Position numbers and translations under genes: made by a program. The notes below the pieces were generated by a model. It was not told where the DNA came from and searched no databases. It saw nothing but the letters and a program-made list of their open reading frames with translations. Positions 7,357 through 12,542 of a stretch of 12,542 nt of DNA are shown in pieces. The DNA comes from an uncultured Porphyromonadaceae bacterium (GTDB lineage: Bacteria > Bacteroidota > Bacteroidia > Bacteroidales > Muribaculaceae), in NCBI GenBank assembly GCA_902475285.1, contig CABRZA010000070.1, positions 1-12,542 on the forward strand, read 5' to 3'. Within the stretch, counting starts at the first letter, position 1; every line of letters starts with the position of its first letter.

Positions 7357-7869
7357 ATGGAAAATTATTCTGTCACTCTCCGCGCTCCAGAGCCCGCCGA
7401 CCTCGATTTTCTCTATCTCCTTGAAAACGAGGATTTCTCCCGCGAATCGACTCCTTGCGGGACGCCCGTGAGCCGGCAACAGCTCTGGCAGTATCTCCAC
7501 GACTACGACGGCGACATCGCCGCCCAGCATCAGTTGCGGCTCATGGTGTGCGGTGCCGACGGTGCCCCGGTGGGAGCCGTAGACATCTATGATTACAGCC
7601 ACCGCGACCGCCGCGCCTATGTGGGCATAGCCATTGCCCCCGATTGCCGCCGCCACGGCTACGGCGCCGCCGCACTCGAGGCTGTGTGCGCATTCGCCGC
7701 CGATGTGCTGGGCATGCACCAACTGGCCGCTGTCGTCACTGTCGACAACGCGGCCTCGCGCCGGCTGTTCGCCGCCTGCGGCTTTAAGCCCTGCGGGCGT
7801 CTGCGCTCATGGCGCCGTCGCGGCACATCCTACGCCGACGCCCTGGTGCTCCAAAGGCTCTTTGTTTGA
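7357..7869 (+). CDS. GNAT family N-acetyltransferase
   Basis: The product is 170 residues. The start ATG 7357 lies one base after the recR stop, so the two genes form an operon with probable translational coupling; in-frame starts further upstream lie inside recR and are rejected. The opening VTLRAPEPADLDFLYLLENE is typical of the RimJ/RimL/SpeG-like branch of GNAT enzymes. The acetyl-CoA pyrophosphate loop is RRHGYGA (98-104) in motif A, and motif B is VTVDNAASRRLFAACGF (127-143). It should transfer an acetyl group from acetyl-CoA to an amine on a protein or small molecule; the acceptor cannot be deduced. The pairing with recR need not be functional. No terminator follows, because a convergent gene ends two bases later. 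Confidence 0.93.
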   Translation: MENYSVTLRAPEPADLDFLYLLENEDFSRESTPCGTPVSRQQLWQYLHDYDGDIAAQHQLRLMVCGADGAPVGAVDIYDYSHRDRRAYVGIAIAPDCRRHGYGAAALEAVCAFAADVLGMHQLAAVVTVDNAASRRLFAACGFKPCGRLRSWRRRGTSYADALVLQRLFV

Positions 7870-7870
7870 C

Positions 7871-8302
7871 TTATCGTCGTATCGGCCGTCCCGAAGGCAC
7901 GGTCGTGGGATTCGGTAGGCCGCCGTTGCCTGGGCGCTGGATACCGTTCACGGTGGTGGGTATCGTCGGGCCCGGATTCCAGCCTATGCCGTTGGGGCCA
8001 AGGTTTACTTCCGGCGGACGAGGCTTCTGTGCCGGACGTACCGGAACCGGCTTGCCCGCAGGAGGAGAAATCACCGAGCCCGGCCCGTTGCCAACCAATG
8101 GCGGACGCGGCGGAATTGGGTTGTAGATCGGTCCGTAGTCCCATACCGGAGTGTTCCAATAGGTGTCGCCCATGTAGCCGTTGCCGTACCAATAGGGCGA
8201 CATGCCCCCCGAGTCCACGTCGACGCCGAAACCTAAGTCGGCACAACCCACGCACGACACCGTCAGGATGAGGCCCGATAATATTGCCTTAGACTTTTTC
8301 AT
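7871..8302 (-). CDS. Proline/glycine-rich putative lipoprotein, unknown function
   Basis: The product is 143 residues from ATG 8302; a TTG at 8335 in the same frame is less likely. The N-terminus MKKSKAILSGLILTVSCVGC is a lipoprotein-type signal with two candidate lipidation cysteines: C17 (T-V-S-C) and C20 (C-V-G-C). Neither is an ideal lipobox. The mature part is low in helix formers and rich in Pro, Gly, Asn, Tyr and Trp. It runs from an aromatic segment, YWYGNGYMGDTYWNTPVWDYG (37-57), to Pro-rich stretches (62-99) and a basic end, GRPIRR. It is probably an extended, surface- or periplasm-exposed protein. An A8 run sits directly before the ATG, as AT-rich Bacteroidetes start regions often do. 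I recognise no domain. It diverges from rsgA and converges on the GNAT gene with one base between stops. Confidence 0.72.
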   Translation of the reverse strand: MKKSKAILSGLILTVSCVGCADLGFGVDVDSGGMSPYWYGNGYMGDTYWNTPVWDYGPIYNPIPPRPPLVGNGPGSVISPPAGKPVPVRPAQKPRPPEVNLGPNGIGWNPGPTIPTTVNGIQRPGNGGLPNPTTVPSGRPIRR

Positions 8303-8335
8303 TTTTTTTGCTCTTTGCTTGTTTTTATATAACAA

Positions 8336-8347
8336 TTTGCCGGCAAA
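8336..8347. promoter_or_regulatory. 12-bp palindrome between divergent genes
   Basis: TTTGCCGGCAAA is a perfect palindrome in the 85-bp gap between the lipoprotein gene (start 8302) and rsgA (start 8388). It could be an operator for either gene. It does not sit at consensus spacing from the rsgA -7 box. Confidence 0.3.
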
Positions 8348-8373
8348 AATGCCCGTGTTTGGCGTTTTATTTG

Positions 8374-8381
8374 TAACTTTG
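8374..8381 (+). promoter_or_regulatory. -7 promoter box of rsgA
   Basis: TAACTTTG is a perfect Bacteroidetes -7 box and ends six bases before the rsgA ATG (8388). No good TTTG was found 19-20 bases upstream. The predicted transcript would start at or within a few bases of the start codon. Confidence 0.65.
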
Positions 8382-8387
8382 ACCCCG

Positions 8388-9332
8388 ATGAATCAAGCAG
8401 CTACAATTATACGCACCACCGGCTCGAGCTATATAGCCCGCATGGCCGACGGCGAGGAACGCAAATGCCTCGTTAAGGGCAATTTCCGCATAAAGGGCCT
8501 GCGCACCACCAATCCTGTGGCCGTGGGCGACCATGTCGTGCTCTCGGAGCCCGGGCCCGACGGCACATCGTATATAGAGAGGGTGGTCGACCGACGAAAC
8601 TATATCATCCGCCGCGCGAGCAATCTCTCAAAGGCCACGCAGATTATCGCCGCAAACATCGATTGCGCCATGCTCGTGGCCACGCTGGCCCATCCCACCA
8701 CATCCTTCACCTTCATCGACCGTTTTCTGGCCACTGCCGAGGCCTACAATGTGCCCGCCCTGCTGACCATAAACAAAGTCGACCTCCTCACCGACGAGGG
8801 CGACGACGAGTTCCTGCGGGCAGTAATGTATCTCTACCGCTCCATCGGCTACGACGTCGTGGCCATTTCCGCTGCCACGGGCCAGGGCATCGACGATCTC
8901 CGCGAGCGTCTGGCGGGGCGCACAACGCTGCTCTCGGGCAACTCCGGCGTGGGGAAATCCACGCTCATCAACGCCCTCGTGCCGGGCCTCGACCTCCGCA
9001 CGGGCGAAATTTCGGCCGCACACGACACCGGTATGCACACGACAACCTTCTCCGAGATGTTCGACCTTCCCGGCGGCGGTGAAATTATCGACACTCCCGG
9101 TGTGCGAGGGTTCGGCGTCGTAGAGTTCACCCGTGAGCAGGCCGGACACTATTTCCCCGAAATTTTCCGTACGTCGGCCGACTGCCGTTTCGACAACTGC
9201 ACGCATACCCACGAGCCCGGCTGCGCCGTAATCGAAGCCGTCGAAGATCATCGCATTGCCGAAAGCCGCTACGCTTCATACCTCAGCATCCTCGACGACA
9301 TCACCCCCGACAAATACCGCAAAGGCCACTGA
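8388..9332 (+). CDS. rsgA: Ribosome small-subunit-dependent GTPase RsgA
   Basis: The product is 314 residues from ATG 8388. A longer open frame back to 8202 overlaps the divergent lipoprotein gene and crosses its own promoter box, so it is rejected. An N-terminal OB fold (about 1-70) precedes a circularly permuted GTPase domain with motif order G4-G5-G1-G3: NKVD (129-132), SAATG (161-165), GNSGVGKST (184-192) and DTPG (235-238), with a TTTFSE switch region near 218-223. The C-terminal zinc knuckle is C266, C271, H273 and C279 (CRFDNCTHTHEPGC). RsgA binds the immature 30S subunit, checks the decoding site and releases on GTP hydrolysis. All catalytic motifs are intact. It appears to be a single-gene unit; no terminator follows closely. 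Confidence 0.97.
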   Translation: MNQAATIIRTTGSSYIARMADGEERKCLVKGNFRIKGLRTTNPVAVGDHVVLSEPGPDGTSYIERVVDRRNYIIRRASNLSKATQIIAANIDCAMLVATLAHPTTSFTFIDRFLATAEAYNVPALLTINKVDLLTDEGDDEFLRAVMYLYRSIGYDVVAISAATGQGIDDLRERLAGRTTLLSGNSGVGKSTLINALVPGLDLRTGEISAAHDTGMHTTTFSEMFDLPGGGEIIDTPGVRGFGVVEFTREQAGHYFPEIFRTSADCRFDNCTHTHEPGCAVIEAVEDHRIAESRYASYLSILDDITPDKYRKGH

Positions 9333-9370
9333 TTGCCATGATGATAGAGGGGACGCGGCCCAATGCTGTT

Positions 9371-9514
9371 GAGGGTGTTGCAAAACTGTCGTTTTTAGAA
9401 TGTACAGCCTGAGCGGGCGCAATGTATTGCGCCCCTACTTTGTTGCTAACCAGTGCTTTGGATATATGCACCCAAAAATGATTGTTTCCTACTTTTGATT
9501 TTTGCAACACCCTC
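9371..9514. mobile_element. MITE-like element with 15-bp terminal inverted repeats
   Basis: GAGGGTGTTGCAAAA (9371-9385) and its exact reverse complement (9500-9514) bound a 144-bp segment that codes for nothing recognisable. It contains a 9-bp-armed palindrome at 9415-9434. No clear target-site duplication is visible (flanks CTGTT and CTACG). It could be a non-autonomous transposable element, an IS relic, or simply a large hairpin. The rest of the 9333-9674 gap holds only a short hairpin at 9528-9545 and a GGCGGCCGCC palindrome near 9586. Confidence 0.5.
9415..9438. repeat. Palindromic repeat with CCTAC tail
   Basis: GGGCGCAAT (9415-9423) and ATTGCGCCC (9426-9434) are perfect arms around a 2-base centre, followed by CTAC. 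A structurally similar palindrome with a CCTAC tail occurs at 12497-12519. Such palindromes are often dispersed between genes, like REP elements. Confidence 0.6.
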
Positions 9515-9527
9515 CTACGAAATTGTT

Positions 9528-9545
9528 GCCGCGATGCGGCTTTTT
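9528..9545 (+). terminator. Short hairpin plus T5, possible rsgA-side terminator
   Basis: GCCGC (9528-9532), GAT, GCGGC (9536-9540) then TTTTT. It has the form of a weak intrinsic terminator about 200 bases beyond rsgA. The same GCCGC-NAN-GCGGC core occurs at 12461-12473 and 12529-12541, so it may instead be a member of a dispersed repeat. Confidence 0.4.
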
Positions 9546-9674
9546 GTACGGCTGTTGGGCGTGCCTTTAAAGTGAACAGCAATGGGCGGCCGCCATGCAG
9601 CGCATGTGGTTGAATCAATATGTCAATGTGCGCTTGAAAGATTCTACGGTTCTTTCGGACCTCGGAGGGAGGCG

Positions 9675-10250
9675 CTATGGCGGTGCGCCGCGAATGTGAG
9701 GGCGAGTGGGGATGAGGGGGAGTAGGTAGAGCTTGCGTCGCTGAAGCTCCGAGCTGGGACAATATTTGGATTTTGTGGGGTGGGGCGCTTGCCCGGAAGG
9801 GGCGTCCTCGGGGGTGCATTTGGCGGATGCGGAGACGACGGCCGTGTGTGCTTCGGACTCGGATACGGATGCGACGGCCGTGTGTGCTTCGGGAGCGGGG
9901 AGTTCGGGCTCGGCTGTCTTTCCCTGATTGGTTTTACGGGGGAAGAGAGTTAAGGTGTATATGCCGAATGATGCTCCACGAATTTTGATTTCGTGATAGG
10001 TAATGTCACCGCTGTATAGCAGGCTTTTCAATGCTCTGCTGAGAATTGGTTCGCAGTAGGAGAGCCGTTGGAGGAGCCCGTCGAAATTGCATACGACAGT
10101 GCCTTCGGCGACGGTTTGTCCGTCGTCGGTGCGGATGTGGTCGCAGGCATTGCGAATGAGGTACTCGAAGACGCTGACGGCGTAGTAGTTATTACGCCAG
10201 GAATGTGTGAGTATCTCGGGATACAGGCGGTAGTATTCTTTGGGTTCCAT
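9675..10250 (-). CDS. Hypothetical protein with possible winged-helix N-terminus
   Basis: The product is 191 residues from ATG 10250, with a promoter box nearby, so the gene is probably expressed. Residues 1-105 look like a compact domain. SWRNNYYAVSVFEYLIRNAC followed by GTVVCNFDGLLQRLSYCEPILSRALKSLLYSGDITYHEI recalls winged-helix modules at the N-terminus of phage and plasmid replication proteins of the DnaD/Lin1244 type. From about residue 110 the composition changes to Ala/Pro/Glu/Ser, with a 12-residue tandem repeat beginning EAHTAV (121-132, 133-144; 36-base period). The end from about 146 is rich in Arg, Pro and Leu and resembles out-of-frame translation, so the 3' part may be frameshifted or replaced. 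No replication or phage genes are nearby. Function is unknown and the domain call is tentative. Confidence 0.55.
   Translation of the reverse strand: MEPKEYYRLYPEILTHSWRNNYYAVSVFEYLIRNACDHIRTDDGQTVAEGTVVCNFDGLLQRLSYCEPILSRALKSLLYSGDITYHEIKIRGASFGIYTLTLFPRKTNQGKTAEPELPAPEAHTAVASVSESEAHTAVVSASAKCTPEDAPSGQAPHPTKSKYCPSSELQRRKLYLLPLIPTRPHIRGAPP
9836..9892. repeat. In-frame 36-base direct repeat
   Basis: A 21-base segment beginning CGACGGCCGTG occurs at 9836-9856 and 9872-9892, exactly 36 bases apart. It encodes two copies of an EAHTAV-type 12-residue unit in the low-complexity part of the hypothetical protein. Its length and identity suggest a recent slippage or tandem duplication. Confidence 0.85.
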
Positions 10251-10269
10251 TTGGTAAATCTTTTTTATG

Positions 10270-10277
10270 CAAAGTTA
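10270..10277 (-). promoter_or_regulatory. -7 promoter box of the hypothetical gene
   Basis: TAACTTTG on the minus strand (10277-10270) lies 19 bases before ATG 10250, giving a leader of about 14 bases. No TTTG -33 box was found. A 40-bp set of nested inverted repeats (10301-10340) lies immediately upstream. Confidence 0.6.
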
Positions 10278-10300
10278 CGGCGCGTGATGAGGGATTGTAC

Positions 10301-10340
10301 CCGATTTTTTCCCATTGGGAAAAAGTAGGGGTAAAATCGG
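10301..10340. promoter_or_regulatory. Nested inverted repeats upstream of the hypothetical gene
   Basis: TTTTTCCCA (10306-10314) and TGGGAAAAA (10316-10324) form a 19-bp near-perfect palindrome with one central base. Outside it, CCGATTTT (10301-10308) is the reverse complement of AAAATCGG (10333-10340). Its position just upstream of the expected -33 region suits an operator or activator site. The remaining AT-rich bases to 10398 show nothing else recognisable. Confidence 0.5.
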
Positions 10341-10398
10341 CGTTTTTAACATTTAGATGGTTGTTATTTAACATATTATTAACATTTTTGGTGCGGAC

Positions 10399-10429
10399 AA
10401 AAAAATAGGCCGCGCTGGGCGCGGCCTAT
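10399..10429 (-). terminator. Intrinsic terminator of rpsA
   Basis: ATAGGCCGCGC (10405-10415) and GCGCGGCCTAT (10419-10429) form a perfect 11-bp stem with a 3-base loop. On the minus strand it is followed by at least seven T (10405-10399). It begins 19 bases after the rpsA stop codon and is the strongest terminator in the window. Confidence 0.95.
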
Positions 10430-10448
10430 GGTATGGAGGGGGAAGAGA

Positions 10449-12233
10449 TTACTTGGAGAGTTTCTCTTTGAGGGCGGCGAGAGCGTCGATGTCGCCGAGG
10501 GTTGTGCGCTCGAGGGGAGCGGTTGTAGCTGCGGGAGCAGCTTCTTCGGCCTTGCGGCTGTTCTGACGCTTCTGCTTGCGCTCAGCCTGCTTCTCGGCAC
10601 GAGCTTCGTCTTCGAAGATGCGGCTGTGGGAGAGGATGATGCGCTTGCTGTCCTTGTTGAATTCGATAACCTTGAAGGGGAGCTTCTCGTCGACCTTGGC
10701 CTGAGTTCCGTCTTCCTTGACGAGGTGCTTGGGAGTGGCGAAGCCCTCTACGCCGTGAGGCAGCATAACGACAGCGCCCTTCTCGAGCATTTCGACGATG
10801 GTGCCTTCGTGGATGGAACCAACGGTGAAGATGGTTTCGAATACATCCCAGGGATTCTCCTCGAGCTGCTTGTGGCCGAGGCTGAGGCGACGGTTGTCCT
10901 TATCGATCTGGAGAACTTCCACTTCGATGTCGGCACCGATCTGGGTGAATTCGCTGGGGTGTTTGATTTTCTTGGTCCAGGAGAGGTCGGAGATGTGGAT
11001 GAGTCCGTCGACGCCTTCTTCGATTTCGACGAATACGCCGAAGTTGGTGAAGTTGCGCACCTTTGCGGTGTGGCGGCTTCCGATGGGATACTTAACCTCG
11101 ATGTCTTCCCAGGGATCTTTCTTGAGCTGCTTGATGCCGAGGCTCATCTTGCGCTCTGCGCGGTCGAGGGTGAGGACCACGGCTTCGATTTCGTCGCCGA
11201 TTTTGAGGAATTCCTGAGCGGAACGGAGGTGTTGGCTCCACGACATTTCGCTTACGTGGATGAGGCCCTCTACGCCGGGAGCGACTTCGAGGAATGCACC
11301 GTAGTCGGCCATAACGACAACTTTGCCGTGAACCTTGTCGCCGACTTTGAGCTCGGGATCGAGAGCGTCCCAGGGATGGGGATGGAGCTGCTTGAGGCCG
11401 AGGGCGATGCGCTTCTTGTCGTTGTCGAAGTCGAGGATAACGACGTTGATCTTCTGGTCGAGCTCGACAACCTCGCTGGGATGGTTGACGCGACCCCATG
11501 AGAGGTCGGTGATGTGGATGAGGCCGTCGACTCCGCCGAGGTCGATGAAGACGCCGTAGTTGGTGATGTTCTTGACGGTGCCTTCGAGAACCTGGCCCTT
11601 TTCGAGCTTGGAGATGATTTCGCGCTTCTGCTGCTCGAGCTCGGCTTCGATGAGAGCCTTGTGGGAAACAACGACGTTGCGGAACTCTTCGTTGATCTTA
11701 ACGACGCGGAATTCCATGGTCTTGCCCACGAAGATATCGTAGTCGCGGATGGGCTTGACGTCGATCTGCGAACCGGGGAGGAATGCCTCGATGCCGAAAA
11801 CGTCGACGATCATGCCGCCTTTGGTGCGGCACTTGATGTAGCCCTTGATGATTTCGTTGTTTTCGAGGGCGGCATTGATGCGCTCCCAGGAGCGGCTTGC
11901 GCGGGCTTTCTTGTGCGAAAGGATAAGCTGGCCCTTGCGGTCTTCCTGGTTTTCGATGAAGACTTCCACCTTGTCGCCGACTTTGATGTCGGGGTTGTAG
12001 CGGAATTCGCTCATGGGGATGATGCCGTCGGATTTGTAGTCGATGTTAACCACGGCTTCGCGCTTGTTGAGTGCGATGATGGTACCTTCGATTACTTCTT
12101 TGTCTTTTACCGAGTTGAGAGATTCTTCGTAGGCGGTGGTGAGTTCGGCACGCGAACGTTCGCCGGCTGTGTCGCCATGTTCGTAGGCTTCCCAATCGAA
12201 GTCTTCAATCGGTGAGTTAGTTAATTCGCTCAT
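10449..12233 (-). CDS. rpsA: 30S ribosomal protein S1
   Basis: The product is 594 residues with six S1 (OB-fold) domains: about 45-108, 125-192, 212-280, 296-367, 382-455 and 470-536. Domains 3-5 carry the strongest consensus: TNYGVFIDLGGVDGLIHITDLSW, ADYGAFLEVAPGVEGLIHVSEMSW and TNFGVFVEIEEGVDGLIHISDLSW. Domains 1, 2 and 6 are more divergent, as in other S1 proteins, where the first two dock on the ribosome. An acidic N-terminal segment (1-44) and a charged, Ala-rich tail (541-594) flank them. S1 binds mRNA and helps place it on the 30S subunit, which matters more in Bacteroidetes because most of their mRNAs lack a Shine-Dalgarno sequence. Its own start follows an AT-rich leader with no such site. 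Repetitive gag/ttc-type codon choice suggests high expression. It is a single-gene unit with its own promoter and terminator. Confidence 0.97.
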   Translation of the reverse strand: MSELTNSPIEDFDWEAYEHGDTAGERSRAELTTAYEESLNSVKDKEVIEGTIIALNKREAVVNIDYKSDGIIPMSEFRYNPDIKVGDKVEVFIENQEDRKGQLILSHKKARASRSWERINAALENNEIIKGYIKCRTKGGMIVDVFGIEAFLPGSQIDVKPIRDYDIFVGKTMEFRVVKINEEFRNVVVSHKALIEAELEQQKREIISKLEKGQVLEGTVKNITNYGVFIDLGGVDGLIHITDLSWGRVNHPSEVVELDQKINVVILDFDNDKKRIALGLKQLHPHPWDALDPELKVGDKVHGKVVVMADYGAFLEVAPGVEGLIHVSEMSWSQHLRSAQEFLKIGDEIEAVVLTLDRAERKMSLGIKQLKKDPWEDIEVKYPIGSRHTAKVRNFTNFGVFVEIEEGVDGLIHISDLSWTKKIKHPSEFTQIGADIEVEVLQIDKDNRRLSLGHKQLEENPWDVFETIFTVGSIHEGTIVEMLEKGAVVMLPHGVEGFATPKHLVKEDGTQAKVDEKLPFKVIEFNKDSKRIILSHSRIFEDEARAEKQAERKQKRQNSRKAEEAAPAATTAPLERTTLGDIDALAALKEKLSK

Positions 12234-12275
12234 TTAAAAATGGTTAATAATAAAAAGTTGACTAATAAACGCTTT

Positions 12276-12301
12276 GCGGGCACGGGCGCATACACGCCCG
12301 C
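12276..12301 (-). promoter_or_regulatory. Structured rpsA leader with two competing hairpins
   Basis: Within the predicted leader, CGGGCG (12283-12288) can pair with CGCCCG (12295-12300), or GCGGGC (12276-12281) with GCCCGC (12296-12301). The two 6-bp stems are mutually exclusive. They are followed on the mRNA by a long AU-rich stretch up to the ATG at 12233. S1 represses its own translation through leader structure in E. coli, so a similar role is possible here. Confidence 0.45.
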
Positions 12302-12315
12302 GCGCATTTGCGGTG

Positions 12316-12346
12316 CAAATATACGTCTTTTTCGCCACTTAACAAA
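12316..12346 (-). promoter_or_regulatory. Promoter of rpsA
   Basis: On the minus strand TTTG (12346-12343), 19 bases, then TATATTTG (12323-12316) is a full Bacteroidetes -33/-7 match. Transcription should start near 12310, giving a leader of about 76 bases. Confidence 0.85.
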
Positions 12347-12419
12347 ATTTTTTTGAAGGGGCAAGGTGGGATTTTTTACGCAGAGAGGAAGGAGTGTCGC
12401 TGAAGCTGCACGCTTATAC

Positions 12420-12448
12420 AAAAAACGAGCGGGCTTATACCCGCTCGG
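12420..12448 (-). terminator. Leftward intrinsic terminator
   Basis: CGAGCGGG (12427-12434) and CCCGCTCG (12441-12448) form a perfect 8-bp stem with a 6-base loop. On the minus strand it is followed by seven T (12426-12420). It would end a leftward unit whose gene lies beyond the window, shielding rpsA from read-through. Between it and the rpsA promoter (12347-12419) nothing recognisable is seen. Confidence 0.75.
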
Positions 12449-12457
12449 ATTATAGTG

Positions 12458-12474
12458 TCGCCGCTACGCGGCTT
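12458..12474. repeat. Short hairpin repeat, copy 1
   Basis: A 17-base unit starting GTCGCCGC, with GCCGC (12461-12465), TAC, GCGGC (12469-12473). It recurs with one mismatch at 12526-12542, and its core also occurs at 9528-9540. Confidence 0.65.
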
Positions 12475-12496
12475 GTTTATGCTTTTTTTTGATTTA

Positions 12497-12520
12497 CACG
12501 GGCTTACGCCCGTGCCTACA
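12497..12520. repeat. Palindromic repeat with CCTACA tail
   Basis: CACGGGC (12497-12503) and GCCCGTG (12508-12514) are perfect 7-bp arms around a 4-base loop, followed by CCTACA. It lies between the two copies of the 17-base hairpin repeat and has the same layout as the palindrome at 9415-9438. Confidence 0.65.
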
Positions 12521-12525
12521 AAAAT

Positions 12526-12542
12526 GTCGCCGCTATGCGGCT
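12526..12542. repeat. Short hairpin repeat, copy 2 (at window edge)
   Basis: The unit starting GTCGCCGC with GCCGC (12529-12533), TAT, GCGGC (12537-12541) differs from the copy at 12458 by one base. The start-to-start spacing is 68 bases. The window ends here, so further copies may follow. Confidence 0.6.

Noticed and set aside
9301..9819. A 172-codon minus-strand frame overlapping rsgA, the MITE-like element and the hypothetical gene
   Set aside because: It crosses the inverted-repeat element and the end of rsgA, has a Ser/Pro/Arg-rich random composition, and has no promoter. I considered it as a frameshifted tail of the hypothetical gene but saw no recognisable domain.
10428..12215. Two long plus-strand frames (357 and 233 codons) opposite rpsA
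   Set aside because: They are highly acidic, low-complexity mirrors of the repeated S1 domains and are not credible proteins. The perfect rpsA terminator and promoter fit the minus strand.
12230..12421. A 63-codon minus-strand frame upstream of rpsA
   Set aside because: It spans the rpsA promoter and leader hairpins and has no protein features.
12420..12542. Possible CRISPR array from the closely spaced repeats
   Set aside because: The repeats are short hairpins of different types at irregular spacing, with only two copies of the 17-base unit, no regular unique spacers and no cas genes.

Overview
The window looks like a chromosomal segment of a GC-rich member of the Bacteroidales. Several genes are preceded by the Bacteroidetes-type -7 box TAnnTTTG, sometimes with TTTG 19-20 bases upstream. 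Most starts lack a Shine-Dalgarno sequence, and RecR, RsgA and the six-domain S1 protein read like Bacteroidales versions. I cannot fix the family or genus from sequence alone.

Layout. 1-70: end of an upstream unit with a probable terminator. 133-558: a lone alanine-rich helical protein followed by a strong terminator. 632-6553 (minus): a four-gene efflux operon transcribed as TolC-like outer membrane factor, lipoprotein periplasmic adaptor, RND (HAE1-type) pump, then a small PII-like protein. The genes are tightly packed: a 4-base ATGA overlap, a 36-base gap, then a 1-base gap. 6741-7869 (plus): recR and a GNAT acetyltransferase separated by one base, divergent from the pump operon. 7871-8302 (minus): a proline/glycine-rich putative lipoprotein, convergent with the GNAT gene. 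8388-9332 (plus): the ribosome-assembly GTPase gene rsgA. 9333-10448: an accessory-looking stretch with a 144-bp element bounded by 15-bp inverted repeats, palindromic repeats, and an unfamiliar gene with a possible winged-helix N-terminus and an odd C-terminus. 10449-12233 (minus): rpsA (ribosomal protein S1) with a clear promoter, structured leader and perfect terminator. 12350-12542: a cluster of three or four short hairpins.

How the genes work together. The three pump genes should form a complete tripartite export machine spanning both membranes. The PII-like gene at the operon's end is a plausible regulatory partner of the pump and is the most interesting lead here. recR, rsgA and rpsA are housekeeping genes for recombinational repair, 30S maturation and mRNA recruitment to the ribosome.

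I found no CRISPR array, tRNA, rRNA, intact transposase or recognisable defence system. The novelty candidates are the PII-like/RND pairing, Gly/Met-rich loops shared by pump and outer membrane channel, two apparently leaderless housekeeping genes, and a set of dispersed palindromic repeats including a MITE-like element.
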